64,000 bases of DNA. Source: Mycolicibacterium hassiacum DSM 44199 (GTDB lineage: Bacteria > Actinomycetota > Actinomycetes > Mycobacteriales > Mycobacteriaceae). The stretch lies in assembly GCF_900603025.1 (NCBI RefSeq), contig NZ_LR026975.1, positions 3,472,001-3,536,000 of the forward strand, in the 5' to 3' direction. A program made the position numbers and the translations under genes. Positions within the stretch are counted from its first letter, which is position 1. Every line of letters starts with the position of its first letter. The notes beneath the pieces were generated by a model, which was not told the origin of the DNA, did not search any database, and worked only from the letters and a program-made list of their open reading frames with translations. This document shows, piece by piece, positions 32,575 through 44,993 of this stretch.

Positions 32575-33534
32575 TCACAGCGACGGCGACGGCGCGGGCA
32601 CGACACGGGCCCCCTGAACCGGCCCGCTGGCCACCCGCACGGTGCGGCACACCCCCAGCCCGGCCAGCCGAGCCCCGACGTCGACGGCGTGCGGCGCCGA
32701 GGCGCACAGGAACGCGCACGTCGGCCCCGACCCGGACACGATCCCGGCCAGTGCGCCGGCCTCGGCACCGGCCTGCAGGGTGCGCCGCAGCGACGGCGCC
32801 AGGCTCAACGCGGCGGCCTGCAGGTCGTTGCCGAGCAGCGGTGCCAGGTCGGCGGCATCACCGGTCGCCAGCGCCGCCAGCAGCGGCTCCGGGTCGGTCA
32901 GCCGGGGCAGCTCGGTCTCGCCGCGCAGCCGGTCGAGCTCACCGAAGACCTGTGGGGTGGACAGCCCGATGTCGGCGAACGCCAGCACCCAGTGGAAGGT
33001 GCTGCGGGTCAGCACCGTCGCCAGCTCCTCACCGCGGCCGGTGCCCAGCGCGGTGCCGCCGTGCAGCGCGAACGGCACGTCGCTGCCCAGTTGCGCGGCC
33101 AGCGCGTGCAGGTCACGGCGCGGCACCCCGAGCTCCCACAGCGTGTTCATCGCCACCAGCACCCCGGCGGCGTCGGCGCTGCCGCCGGCCATGCCCCCGG
33201 CCACCGGGATGGTCTTCTCGATCGTGATCGCGACGTCGGGGGATCGGCCCACGTGTTCGGCCATCAGTTCGGCCGCGCGCCAGGCCAGGTTGCGCTCATC
33301 GGTGGGCAGCGTCTCGGCCCCCTCCCCGACCAACTCCAGCGACAGCACGTCGGCTTCGCGGACGGTGATCTCGTCCAGCAGCGACACCGCGTGGAACACC
33401 GTCGTCAGTTCGTGGTAGCCGTCGTCGCGAAGATCGCCGACCGCGAGAAAGAGATTGACCTTGCCCGGCACCCGCACGGTGACCGACCCGGTGGGCACCC
33501 ACTCGGATGCGGTGTTTCCGGTCCAGCCTGGCAC
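32575..33534 (-). CDS. ispE: 4-diphosphocytidyl-2-C-methyl-D-erythritol kinase
   Basis: 319-residue GHMP kinase of the non-mevalonate isoprenoid pathway. [14 protein letters not shown] near residue 20 holds the substrate-binding Lys. The ATP loop [16 protein letters not shown] is at about 109-124, with a catalytic Asp in [13 protein letters not shown]. The C-terminal [13 protein letters not shown] motif is complete. GTG 33534 is the most upstream start compatible with the neighbouring divergent gene. In M. tuberculosis ispE lies next to ksgA; here a protein kinase gene has been inserted between them. Confidence 0.95.
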   Translation of the reverse strand: MPGWTGNTASEWVPTGSVTVRVPGKVNLFLAVGDLRDDGYHELTTVFHAVSLLDEITVREADVLSLELVGEGAETLPTDERNLAWRAAELMAEHVGRSPDVAITIEKTIPVAGGMAGGSADAAGVLVAMNTLWELGVPRRDLHALAAQLGSDVPFALHGGTALGTGRGEELATVLTRSTFHWVLAFADIGLSTPQVFGELDRLRGETELPRLTDPEPLLAALATGDAADLAPLLGNDLQAAALSLAPSLRRTLQAGAEAGALAGIVSGSGPTCAFLCASAPHAVDVGARLAGLGVCRTVRVASGPVQGARVVPAPSPSL

Positions 33535-33600
33535 GGCACGACCCTAGCGCCCAACCCCGGCGAAAGCGCAACTTCGCCCCCGGCCGCTAAGGTCGTGCAG

Positions 33601-34387
33601 GTGTTGACCGTCGGCGAGCGGTTCGAGCGCTATGTCGTCGACGAGCCGATCGGGCGCGGCGGGCACGCGACCGTCTACCGGGCGCACACCGCCGACGCCG
33701 AGCGCGGAGCGCCGCGCCAGGTGGCCCTGAAGGTCCTCGACGAGCAGCACCGCCACCGCGCCCAGCTGGCCCGGCTGCGCCGGGAGTTCGAATACGCCCG
33801 GCGGTTGCGCCACCCGCACATCGTCGCGATGTACGAACGCGGATTCGGCTGGCTGGCGATGGAACTGGTCCCCGGCGGGCCGGTGACCCGGCTCGCGACC
33901 CTCGCGGAGCGGCTCGAGGCCCTGGCGCAGATCGCCGAGGCCCTGGACTACGCCCACAACCGGGCGATCGTGCACTGCGACGTCAAACCGGCCAACATCC
34001 TGCTCGACCCCGAACCGGGGCAGCTGCGCGCGGTGCTCGTCGACTTCGGCCTGGCCACCAGGGTGTGCGCGGACGTCGGCCCCCGTTGTGACCCGGTGGA
34101 GGCATCGCTGCCGTACTCGGCGCCGGAACTACTGACCGGCCACGCCCCGACCGAGGCGACCGACGAGTACGCGCTGGCCTGCACGGCGGTCGAGTTGATC
34201 ACCGGGTCGCCGCCGTTCACCGCCGACAACGGCCCCGCGCTCGTCGAGGCACACCTGACCCAGCCGCCGCCGCACTGGTCCCGCGAGATCGACTCGCTGC
34301 CCCGGGTGTTCGACGCGATCCTGGCCAAGGCGCTGGCGAAGTCGCCGGCCGACCGGTATCAGTCGTGCCGGGAGTTCATCGCGCTGG

Positions 34388-34413
<26 letters not shown>
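33601..34413 (+). CDS. Soluble serine/threonine protein kinase
   Basis: 270-residue protein that is only a Hanks-type kinase domain, without membrane span or sensor. Gly loop [10 protein letters not shown] is at 17-26, the ATP Lys is K44, catalytic loop [10 protein letters not shown] has D127 (HCD instead of HRD), DFG is at 148-150, and the APE-like SAPE follows. The activation loop contains [10 protein letters not shown], so Cys are unusually frequent. GTG 33601 is seven bases after TAAGGT (leaderless pattern). It is divergent from ispE and its 3' end overlaps that of ksgA by 26 bases. It is absent from this place in M. tuberculosis, so probably a lineage insertion. Confidence 0.88.
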
Positions 34414-36537
<2,124 letters not shown>

Positions 36538-37392
36538 TCACGAGCAGCAACCCGGCAGGCCGTAGACCCGACACGCATTTTCGGTGGTCCGGCGTGCCAA
36601 CTCCGCCGCGGGCCGGCCGAGCAGGTCGGCCAGCGCCCGGACGGTGTACGGCAGACAGTATGGCTCGTTGGGCGCCCCGCGATACGGGTGGGGGGTGAGG
36701 AACGGGGCGTCGGTCTCCACCAGCAGCTGCTGCGGCGGGATCAGCGCGGCGGCCCGGTGCAGATCACGGGCGTTCTTGAAGCTGACGGTGCCCGACAGGC
36801 TCAGCACCCAGCCGGCGTCGATGCAGGTGCGCGCCATCCCCGGCCCCGACGAGAAGCAGTGGAAGATCACCGTGTCGGGCGCGCCCTCGGCGGCCAGCAC
36901 GTCGAGGACCTCGGCGTCGGCCTCCCGGTTGTGGATCATCAGCGGCTTGCCCACCCGCTTGGCCAGGTCGATGTGCCAGGCGAATGCCTCCCGCTGGGTG
37001 GCCGGGTCCGCGCAGCCGTCCAGCCTGCCCGGCCAGTACAGGTCCATCCCGGTCTCGCCGACCGCCACCACGCGCGGGTGGCGGGCCAGCTCCTCGATCA
37101 CGGCCCGGGCCTCGTCGGTCAGCGCGCCGGCGCGGGTCGGATGCAGCGCCACCGCGGCGTAGACCCGCGGGTCGGCGTCGGCGGCCTCGGTGACCCAGCG
37201 CGCCGACGCCAGGTCGTCGGCGACGGTGACCACCGCCTGCACCCCGACCGCCTCGGCGCGGTCCAGCACCGCGGCGACGTCGCGCGCGTCGGTGGCGCCG
37301 CAGACGTCGAGGTGGGTGTGCGCGTCGATGAGCGGGGTGAGCGGTTCGGGTGCGGGTGGGCGGTCCCGGTTGCCTGAACGCTTCGAGCTCAC
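36538..37392 (-). CDS. tatD: TatD-family metal-dependent deoxyribonuclease
   Basis: 284-residue TIM-barrel hydrolase. The metal site starts with LIDAHTHLD at about 21-29; AVGETGMDLYW, IHNREADAEVLDVL, FHCFSSG and the LVETDAPFL motif supply the other ligands and the catalytic Asp. It is probably a 3'-5' DNase. The sequence ends in GLPGCCS, with a terminal double Cys. GTG 37392 lies six bases after TATTGT (leaderless pattern). It is divergent from metG with a 25-base gap and precedes rpfB by about 80 bases. Confidence 0.94.
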   Translation of the reverse strand: MSSKRSGNRDRPPAPEPLTPLIDAHTHLDVCGATDARDVAAVLDRAEAVGVQAVVTVADDLASARWVTEAADADPRVYAAVALHPTRAGALTDEARAVIEELARHPRVVAVGETGMDLYWPGRLDGCADPATQREAFAWHIDLAKRVGKPLMIHNREADAEVLDVLAAEGAPDTVIFHCFSSGPGMARTCIDAGWVLSLSGTVSFKNARDLHRAAALIPPQQLLVETDAPFLTPHPYRGAPNEPYCLPYTVRALADLLGRPAAELARRTTENACRVYGLPGCCS

Positions 37393-37417
37393 GGCAACAC
37401 AATAAGCTGAGTTCCTA

Positions 37418-38953
37418 ATGAGCCAGCCGTTCTACATCACCACCGCGATCGCCTACCCCAACGGCGATCCGCACGTCGGGCATGCCTACGAGTACATCGC
37501 CACCGACGCCATCGCGCGGTTCAAGCGGCTCGACGGTTACGACGTAAGGTTCCTCACCGGCACCGATGTGCACGGGCTGAAGATGGCCGAGACGGCGGCC
37601 CGGGAGGGTCTGTCGCCGGCCGAGCTGGCACGGCGCAACTCGGACGTGTTCCAGCGGCTGCAGGAGAAGCTCAACATCTCCTTCTCCCGGTTCATCCGCA
37701 CCTCCGACCCGGACCACTACGAGGCGGCCAAGGCCATCTGGCGGCGGATGGAGGACGCCGGCGACATCTACCTGGACAGCTACGCCGGCTGGTACTCGGT
37801 GCGTGACGAGCGGTTCTTCACCGAGGGCGAGACCACGGTGCGTGAGGACGGCACCCGGGTGGCCACCGAGACCGGCGCCCCGGTGACCTGGACCGAGGAG
37901 CAGACCTACTTCTTCCGGCTGTCAGCCTACACCGACCGGCTGCTCGAGCACTACGAACGCCACCCCGAGTTCATCCAGCCGGAGGTGCGCCGCAACGAGG
38001 TGATCAGCTTCGTCTCCGGCGGCCTGCGCGACCTGTCCATCTCGCGCACCACCTTCGACTGGGGCGTGCCGGTGCCCGACCACCCCGGCCACGTGATGTA
38101 CGTGTGGGTGGACGCGCTGACCAACTACCTGACCGGGGTGGGGTTCCCGGACACCGACTCGGAGCTGTTCCGCCGCTACTGGCCGGCCGATCTGCACATG
38201 ATCGGCAAGGACATCATCCGGTTCCACACCGTGTACTGGCCGGCGTTCCTGATGTCGGCGGGTATCGAGCTGCCGCGGCGGGTATTCGCCCACGGGTTCC
38301 TCTACAACCGGGGCGAAAAGATGAGCAAATCGGTCGGCAACGTGATCGACCCCGACGCGCTGGTCGACGCCTTCGGCGTGGACCAGGTGCGCTACTTTTT
38401 GCTGCGCGAGGTGCCGTTCGGCCAGGACGGCAGCTACAGCGACGAGGCGATCATCGGCCGCATCAACGCCGACCTGGCCAACGAGCTGGGCAACCTGGCG
38501 CAGCGCTCGCTGTCGATGGTGGCCAAGAACCTCGGCGGGAAGGTGCCCGAACCCGCGGAGTTCACCGACAGCGACCGTGAGCTGCTCGACGCCGCAGACG
38601 CGCTGCTCGAGCAGGTGCGAGCCCACTACGACGCCTGCGCAATGCATCTGGCGCTGGAGGCCACCTGGTCGGTGCTCGGGGCGGCCAACCGGTACTTCTC
38701 CGCGCAGGAACCGTGGAAGCTGCGCAAGACCGACGAAACCCGTTTCCGCACAGTGCTGTACACGACGCTGGAGGTGGTGCGGATCGCCTCCCTGCTGACG
38801 CAGCCGGTGATGCCGGAGTCGACGGGTAAGCTGCTCGACTTGCTGGGTCAATCAGAAGACCAGCGGACATTCGCGGCGATCGGCAACCGGCTCGTTCCGG
38901 GAACCGAATTGCCGGCCCCGACTGGGGTGTTTCCTCGTTATCAGGCGGAATGA
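37418..38953 (+). CDS. metG: Methionyl-tRNA synthetase
   Basis: 511-residue class I MetRS. The HIGH-equivalent [13 protein letters not shown] is at residues 9-21, and KMSKS in [15 protein letters not shown] near 302-306. The anticodon-binding helical domain is at the C-terminus (about 370-500), and no EMAP/Trbp111 appendix is present, as in M. tuberculosis MetS. ATG 37418 is supported by the conserved [12 protein letters not shown] start. gdhA begins immediately after the stop, so the two are likely co-transcribed. Confidence 0.97.
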   Translation: MSQPFYITTAIAYPNGDPHVGHAYEYIATDAIARFKRLDGYDVRFLTGTDVHGLKMAETAAREGLSPAELARRNSDVFQRLQEKLNISFSRFIRTSDPDHYEAAKAIWRRMEDAGDIYLDSYAGWYSVRDERFFTEGETTVREDGTRVATETGAPVTWTEEQTYFFRLSAYTDRLLEHYERHPEFIQPEVRRNEVISFVSGGLRDLSISRTTFDWGVPVPDHPGHVMYVWVDALTNYLTGVGFPDTDSELFRRYWPADLHMIGKDIIRFHTVYWPAFLMSAGIELPRRVFAHGFLYNRGEKMSKSVGNVIDPDALVDAFGVDQVRYFLLREVPFGQDGSYSDEAIIGRINADLANELGNLAQRSLSMVAKNLGGKVPEPAEFTDSDRELLDAADALLEQVRAHYDACAMHLALEATWSVLGAANRYFSAQEPWKLRKTDETRFRTVLYTTLEVVRIASLLTQPVMPESTGKLLDLLGQSEDQRTFAAIGNRLVPGTELPAPTGVFPRYQAE

Positions 38954-40303
<1,350 letters not shown>

Positions 40304-40831
40304 TCACCAGTCGTCCGCGTCGTCACCGCCCCCGTGGTTGGGATTGGTGCAGACGGTGCCCTCACACGGGATCTGGGAGCCGTCGCCCTCCGGGCTCGGC
40401 ATCTCAGCGCCGCCGTTGTCCTCGGGGTCGGTGCCCGCCCCGTGGTTCGGGTTGGTGCAGATCGTGCCCTCACACGGCACAACCGAACCGTCGCCGTTCG
40501 GGTTCGGCATCTCCGCACCGCCGTTGTCCTCGGGGTTGGGGCCGGCACCGTGGTTCGGGTTGGTGCAGATCGTGCCCTCACACGGCACCTAGGTTCCGTC
40601 GCCGTTCGGGTTCGGGATCCAGTACTCGGCCTCGCCCTGGCAGTGCCCCTCCGGGCAGTCCACCCAGGTGCCGTTGCCGCTGGGATGCGGAATCTTCGGC
40701 CGCGCCTGTGCCGGTGCCGACGAGCTCGACGCCGGCTTCTCGGGGGTGGGCTGCTGCTCGTTTTTGCCGCCGCACGCCGTGGCGCCCAGACCGAGCAGGA
40801 GCGCAGCGGCAATTGCAGCAGATCGTTTCAT
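40304..40831 (-). pseudogene. Repeat lipoprotein split by an in-frame TAG
   Basis: The signal MKRSAAIAAALLLGLGATAC has lipobox ATAC. A Ser/Pro linker follows, then a Cys-containing domain with WVDCPEGHCQG and a tail of 36-residue repeats (PCEGTICTNPNHG....EDNGGAEMP.P.GDG). An in-frame TAG at 40589-40591 falls where the first repeat would begin (GDGT-stop-VPCEG). A GTG follows the stop directly, so reinitiation could produce the repeat tail, though without an export signal. Two and a half repeats at 108-base periodicity are seen. It is divergent from the FMN reductase gene and converges on gdhA. Confidence 0.7.
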
Positions 40832-41024
40832 CACTTTCGGTCCCACAACGCTGGGATGCTAGTGGAGCGGGTCATCATCTCCTGGTGCTTCTGCCGAGAT
40901 TCCGGCACGCACCCGGCTGCCGGTTGTCTGGTCCCCGCACGACAACGCAGTGAATTGTTCTCCGCGACAACCGGCCGAGGTGATCTTTTCGAACCAGCGG
41001 GCCGGACGCACATCCGGTTGACTA

Positions 41025-41516
41025 ATGCGCATGACTGCCGTGAGTGTCGTCGTCGTCGGAAACCCGAAGCCGAAGTCGCGGACCCGCGCGGCCGCCGAAT
41101 TGGTGGTCGAGAAGCTGACCGGCGCCGCGCCGCACCACATCATCGACGTCATCGACCTGGGCGCCGGTCTGCTCGGCTGGGGCGACCCCAAGGTGGCCGA
41201 GGCGAAGGACATCGTCAAATCGGCAGACCTGCTGGTGGTGGCCTCCCCGACGTTCAAGGGCACCTACACCGGTGTGCTGAAGCTCTTCCTCGATCAGTTC
41301 GGCGCCGGCGAACTGGGCCAGGTGACCACCTTCCCGGTGATGCTCGGCGGGTCCTACGCGCATTCGCTGGCACCCGAGCTGACGCTGCGCCCGGTGCTCG
41401 TCGAGATCGGCGCGAGTTGCCCGGCGCCCAGCCTGTACCTGCTGGACTCCGACTACGAGACGTCGCCGGAGCTGGACAACTGGCTCGAGGTGGCGCGGCG
41501 GTACGCGCCGGCCTGA
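41025..41516 (+). CDS. NADPH-dependent FMN reductase (SsuE/MsuE-like flavodoxin-fold)
   Basis: 163 residues. The phosphate loop VVVGNPKPKSRTR is at 8-20, and SPTFKGTYTGVLKLFLDQF near 76-94 matches the SsuE-family FMN-contact motif. It should reduce FMN for a two-component monooxygenase, but none is adjacent. ATG 41025 or 41031 are both possible starts. It lies upstream of the first oxidoreductase-ECF41 module with a 78-base gap containing an ECF41-type promoter. Confidence 0.87.
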   Translation: MRMTAVSVVVVGNPKPKSRTRAAAELVVEKLTGAAPHHIIDVIDLGAGLLGWGDPKVAEAKDIVKSADLLVVASPTFKGTYTGVLKLFLDQFGAGELGQVTTFPVMLGGSYAHSLAPELTLRPVLVEIGASCPAPSLYLLDSDYETSPELDNWLEVARRYAPA

Positions 41517-41559
41517 CCGCGCCCCCGGTCCCGCCGATGATGTGACCTGCGTCACGATC

Positions 41560-41586
41560 TGTCACTTTCCGGCGCCCGACGGTGTC
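41560..41586 (+). promoter_or_regulatory. ECF41-type promoter of module 1
   Basis: TGTCACT at 41560-41566, a 16-base spacer, then TGTC at 41583-41586. The ECF41 consensus is TGTCACA, 16 bases, CGTC. The start codon at 41595 lies 8 bases after the -10, so the mRNA is leaderless or nearly so. The same arrangement precedes module 2. Confidence 0.75.
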
Positions 41587-41594
41587 TAGAGGGC

Positions 41595-42803
41595 ATGACT
41601 GCTCATCACACCGTTTCCCCCCGCGTCGTCGTCATCGGCGGCGGCTATTCGGGCATCTATGCGGCCAACCACCTGCGGCTGCGCAGCGACCTGGACATCA
41701 CCGTCGTCAACCCCCGGCCCCACTTCGTCGAGCGGATCCGGCTGCACCAGTTCGCCGCCGGGACCCACCCGGCGACCGTCGACTACGGATCGCTGCTCGG
41801 TTCGGGTATCCGACTGGTCGTGGACACCGCCACCCGCATCGACACCGACGCCCGGCGCGTCGAGCTGCGGTCCGGCGACGCGCTGGACTACGACTACCTG
41901 ATCTACGCGGTCGGCAGCACCGGCGCCGCGCCCGCCTCGGTGCCCGGCGCCGCGAAGTACGCCTACTCGGTCGCGGAGTTCGAGTCCGCCCAGCGGCTGC
42001 GGGACGCGCTCGACGCCCTGCAGCCCGAGGTGACGCCCGCCCCGCCGGTGACCGTGGTCGGCGGCGGAATGACCGGCGTTGAGACCGCCGCGGAGCTGGC
42101 CGAAGCCGGCCACCGCGTCACCCTGGTCGGCGGCGGACAGCTGGTGCCGAACTTCTCCCGGTCGGGCCGCCGCTCCGTCGTCCGCTCGCTGCACCGGCTC
42201 GGCGTCACCGTGCTGGAGTCCGAGGTGGTCACCGAGGTGCGCCCCGACGCGGTGGTGTTCGCCGACGGCGCGGTGCGGCCGAGCGCGGTGACCGTCTGGG
42301 CCGCCGGCTTCGGGGTGCCGCCGCTGGCGGCGGCCAGCGGGCTGCGCACCGACGAGCTCGGCCGGCTGCTCACCGACGAGACCCTGACCAGCATCGACGA
42401 CGACCGGATCGTCGCCGCCGGGGACTGCGCCGCCCCGTCCGGGGCGCCGCTGCGGATGTGCTGCGCGACGGCGTCGCAGCTCGGACCGCAGGCCGCCGAC
42501 ACCGTGCTGAGCCGCCTCGCCGGCGACGTGCCGGCGCGGTTCCACTACGCCTACGGCGGCTTCTGCATCAGCCTGGGCCGGCGCGCCGGTGTCCTGCAGC
42601 TCGCGCGGCGCGACGACTCCGCGGTGAACCTCTACTTCGGCGGCCGGTTGGGCGCCAGGATCAAGGAGACGGTCTGCCGCGGCACGGTGTGGGGACTGCG
42701 GCAGGCGGCGCGCCGTCCCGGGTTCGCGGTGGCGTTCAAGGGCGGGCCCCGGCCCGATGTCGCGGACGTGCCGATCGACCGGCGGACGGGCGCGCCGCGG
42801 TGA
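41595..42803 (+). CDS. FAD-dependent NAD(P)H oxidoreductase (NDH-2-like), module 1
   Basis: 402 residues. The FAD loop VVVIGGGYSGIYAA is at 11-24, NAD loop VTVVGGGMTGVETAAELA near 151-168, and the FAD-binding AAGDCAAPSG near 276. It resembles type-II NADH dehydrogenases (FERIRLHQ and DELGRLLTDETL-type motifs) but lacks a C-terminal membrane helix. Acceptor unknown. An ECF41-type promoter precedes it, and it overlaps the ECF sigma gene by 4 bases (GTGA). It is paralogous to the gene at 43824. Confidence 0.87.
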   Translation: MTAHHTVSPRVVVIGGGYSGIYAANHLRLRSDLDITVVNPRPHFVERIRLHQFAAGTHPATVDYGSLLGSGIRLVVDTATRIDTDARRVELRSGDALDYDYLIYAVGSTGAAPASVPGAAKYAYSVAEFESAQRLRDALDALQPEVTPAPPVTVVGGGMTGVETAAELAEAGHRVTLVGGGQLVPNFSRSGRRSVVRSLHRLGVTVLESEVVTEVRPDAVVFADGAVRPSAVTVWAAGFGVPPLAAASGLRTDELGRLLTDETLTSIDDDRIVAAGDCAAPSGAPLRMCCATASQLGPQAADTVLSRLAGDVPARFHYAYGGFCISLGRRAGVLQLARRDDSAVNLYFGGRLGARIKETVCRGTVWGLRQAARRPGFAVAFKGGPRPDVADVPIDRRTGAPR

Positions 42804-43720
42804 GCACGCCGAACTCCACCGAACACGCCGAACGGTTCACCCACCTGCGGCCCCTGCTGTTCACGATCGTCTACGAAATCCTCGGCTCGGCAACCGAATC
42901 CGACGATGTGCTGCAGGACGGCTATCTACGCTGGGCCGAAGTGGACCTCGCCACCGTGCGCGACACCAAATCGTATCTGGCGCAACTGGTTACCCGGGAA
43001 GCGCTCAACGCGCTCCGCAAACGGGCGCGGCTACGCGAGGAGTACGTCGGTCCGTGGCTCCCCGAACCGCTGCTGCTCGACGAGCGCCTCGACACCGCGG
43101 ACGCCGCCGACGATGTCGTGCTCGCCGAGTCGGTGTCGATGGCCATGCTGGTGGTGCTCGAAACACTCACCCCCGACGAGCGCGCGGTGTTCGTGCTGCG
43201 CGAGGTGTTCGCGTTCGACTACGACGAGATCGCCGGCGCGGTCGGCAAATCCGTGGACTCGGTGCGCCAGATCGCGCACCGGGCCCGCGAACACGTGCAG
43301 GCGCGCCGGCGCCGATTCGGCCCGGTCGACCGCAACCGCGTCACCGACATCACCGAGCGGTTCATGACCGCGGCCGGCACCGGTGACATGGACGGCCTGC
43401 TCGAACTGCTGGCCCCGGACGTCACCTGGACCGCCGACAGCGGCGGCAAGGCCACCGCCGCGCGCCGGCCGATCGTCGGAGCCCGCAGGGTCGCCATCGT
43501 GTTGCGGCGGTTCTTCGCGCTCGCCGACACCACACCCGGGGTGCGCCTGGAGCTGGTCAACTGCAACAACGCCCCGGCGTTCGTGGTGTACCAGCACGAC
43601 GTGCTCGAGGGGGTGTTCCTCATCGAGGTCGTCGAGGACAAGATCACCAACTTCTACGCGATGCGCAACCCGGACAAGCTGATCGGCTTCACCGGGCCGC
43701 GGGTGATCACCCGACAGTGA
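42800..43720 (+). CDS. ECF41-type RNA polymerase sigma factor (SigJ-like), module 1
   Basis: 306 residues. Sigma region 2 is at about 15-80 (FTHLRPLLFTIVYEILGSATESDDVLQD), the linker has the ECF41 signature GPWLPEPLL, and region 4 is at about 115-175 with LTPDERAVFVLREVF and SVRQIAHRAREH. A SnoaL-like C-terminal domain (about 185-306) bears the hallmarks DSGGK and NPDKL. In this family the C-terminal domain replaces an anti-sigma factor. GTG 42800 overlaps the oxidoreductase stop. The gene lies within the transcript made from its own likely promoter, implying autoregulation. Confidence 0.92.
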   Translation: MSTPNSTEHAERFTHLRPLLFTIVYEILGSATESDDVLQDGYLRWAEVDLATVRDTKSYLAQLVTREALNALRKRARLREEYVGPWLPEPLLLDERLDTADAADDVVLAESVSMAMLVVLETLTPDERAVFVLREVFAFDYDEIAGAVGKSVDSVRQIAHRAREHVQARRRRFGPVDRNRVTDITERFMTAAGTGDMDGLLELLAPDVTWTADSGGKATAARRPIVGARRVAIVLRRFFALADTTPGVRLELVNCNNAPAFVVYQHDVLEGVFLIEVVEDKITNFYAMRNPDKLIGFTGPRVITRQ

Positions 43721-43745
43721 TCTCGAACACAGGTCGGGCGCAGGC

Positions 43746-43772
43746 TGTCACACTTCCGAGGTGGCCGGTGTC
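43746..43772 (+). promoter_or_regulatory. ECF41-type promoter of module 2
   Basis: TGTCACA at 43746-43752, 16-base spacer, TGTC at 43769-43772. The -35 is a perfect ECF41 match. Spacer ends and flanks (TTCCG after the -35, GGTGTCT-GAGG around the -10) are shared with module 1, so the promoter was duplicated with the genes. ATG 43824 is about 50 bases downstream, with its own ribosome site. Confidence 0.78.
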
Positions 43773-43823
43773 TGGAGGTCGAACCGGCTCGACGGTGAGC
43801 CGGACGACCGAAGGAGACCCGAA

Positions 43824-44993
43824 ATGACCGAAACCAGAGTGGTCGTGATCGGCGGCGGCTACGCCGGCGTGATGGCGGCCAACCGGCTCGCCCCACACAC
43901 GGTGGTGACCCTGGTGAATCCGCGCCCGGACTTCGTGGAACGGATCCGGCTGCACCAACTCGCCGTCGGCAACGACGACGCGGTCGCCGCGTTCTCGGAC
44001 GTGCTGGCCACCGAGGTGCGGCTGGTGGTCGACGACGCCACCCGCATCGACACCCGAACCCGCGGCGTCGAGCTCGCCGGCGGCGAAACGCTGGGCTACG
44101 ACTACCTGATCTACGCCGTCGGCAGCACCGGAACGGTGTCCCCGGCGGTGCCGGGCGCGGCCGAATTCGCCTACCCGATCAGCGAACTCGAACAGGCGCA
44201 GCGGCTGGCCGACCGGCTGGCCGAGGTCCCGGCCCCGGCTCCGATCGTGGTGGTCGGCGGCGGGCTGACCGGGATCGAGGCCGCAGCCGAGTTCGCCGAG
44301 GCCGGTCGCCGGGTGACGCTGGTGACCGACGCGCTCGGGCCGACGCTGAGCCGGGGCGCGCGGCGGTCGGTGGCGCGACGGCTGAACAGGCTCGGTGTCG
44401 CGCTGCTCGACCAGCACCGCGTCGCACGGGTGGACGCGGACCGGGTCGTCCTCGGCGACGGACGGGAACTGCCCGCCGCGGTGACGGTGTGGACGGCCGG
44501 GTTCGGGGTGCCGGGCCTGGCCGCGGCCAGCGGGCTGACCACCGACGAGGTGGGCCGCCTGATCACCGACGAGACCCTGACCAGCATCGACGATCCGCGC
44601 GTGGTCGGAGCCGGGGATGCGGTGTCGCCGTCGGGGTTGCCGTACCGGATGAGCTGCCAGGCCGCCATACCGATGGGTGCGCGGGCCGCCGAGACGGTGC
44701 TGGCCCGGATGTCCGGCGCGAGCCCCGACGCGGTGGGCCACGGGATGGCCGCGCAGTGCCTCAGCCTGGGGCGCCGCCGCGGGTTGTTCCAGGTCAACAC
44801 GATCGACGACAGGGCCCGACGGCTCTACATCGGCGGCCGCACCGGGGCCCTGATCAAGGAGCAGGTGTGCCGGATGACCATCAAGTGGCTGCGCGACGAG
44901 GCGCAGCGGCCCGGCTCCTACCGGTGGCGCCGGGACCCGGACCGGCAACACCGCCTGCCCGTCCCGACGGCACCGGTAGCGTCGGTGCGATGA
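43824..44993 (+). CDS. FAD-dependent NAD(P)H oxidoreductase (NDH-2-like), module 2
   Basis: 389 residues, clearly paralogous to the module 1 enzyme (shared NPRPxFVERIRLHQ, YDYLIYAVGSTG, DETLTSIDD). FAD loop VVVIGGGYAGVMAA is at 6-19, NAD loop IVVVGGGLTGIEAAAEFA near 142-159, and GAGDAVSPSG near 268. No membrane helix. ATG 43824 follows AAGGAGA by six bases. It overlaps its sigma factor by 4 bases (ATGA). The differences are spread along the protein, so the duplication is not recent. Confidence 0.87.
   Translation: MTETRVVVIGGGYAGVMAANRLAPHTVVTLVNPRPDFVERIRLHQLAVGNDDAVAAFSDVLATEVRLVVDDATRIDTRTRGVELAGGETLGYDYLIYAVGSTGTVSPAVPGAAEFAYPISELEQAQRLADRLAEVPAPAPIVVVGGGLTGIEAAAEFAEAGRRVTLVTDALGPTLSRGARRSVARRLNRLGVALLDQHRVARVDADRVVLGDGRELPAAVTVWTAGFGVPGLAAASGLTTDEVGRLITDETLTSIDDPRVVGAGDAVSPSGLPYRMSCQAAIPMGARAAETVLARMSGASPDAVGHGMAAQCLSLGRRRGLFQVNTIDDRARRLYIGGRTGALIKEQVCRMTIKWLRDEAQRPGSYRWRRDPDRQHRLPVPTAPVASVR

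Noticed and set aside
41025..41516. FMN reductase as first gene of the ECF41 module
   Set aside because: The ECF41-type promoter lies after its stop codon and module 2 has no such gene, so it is a separate unit.
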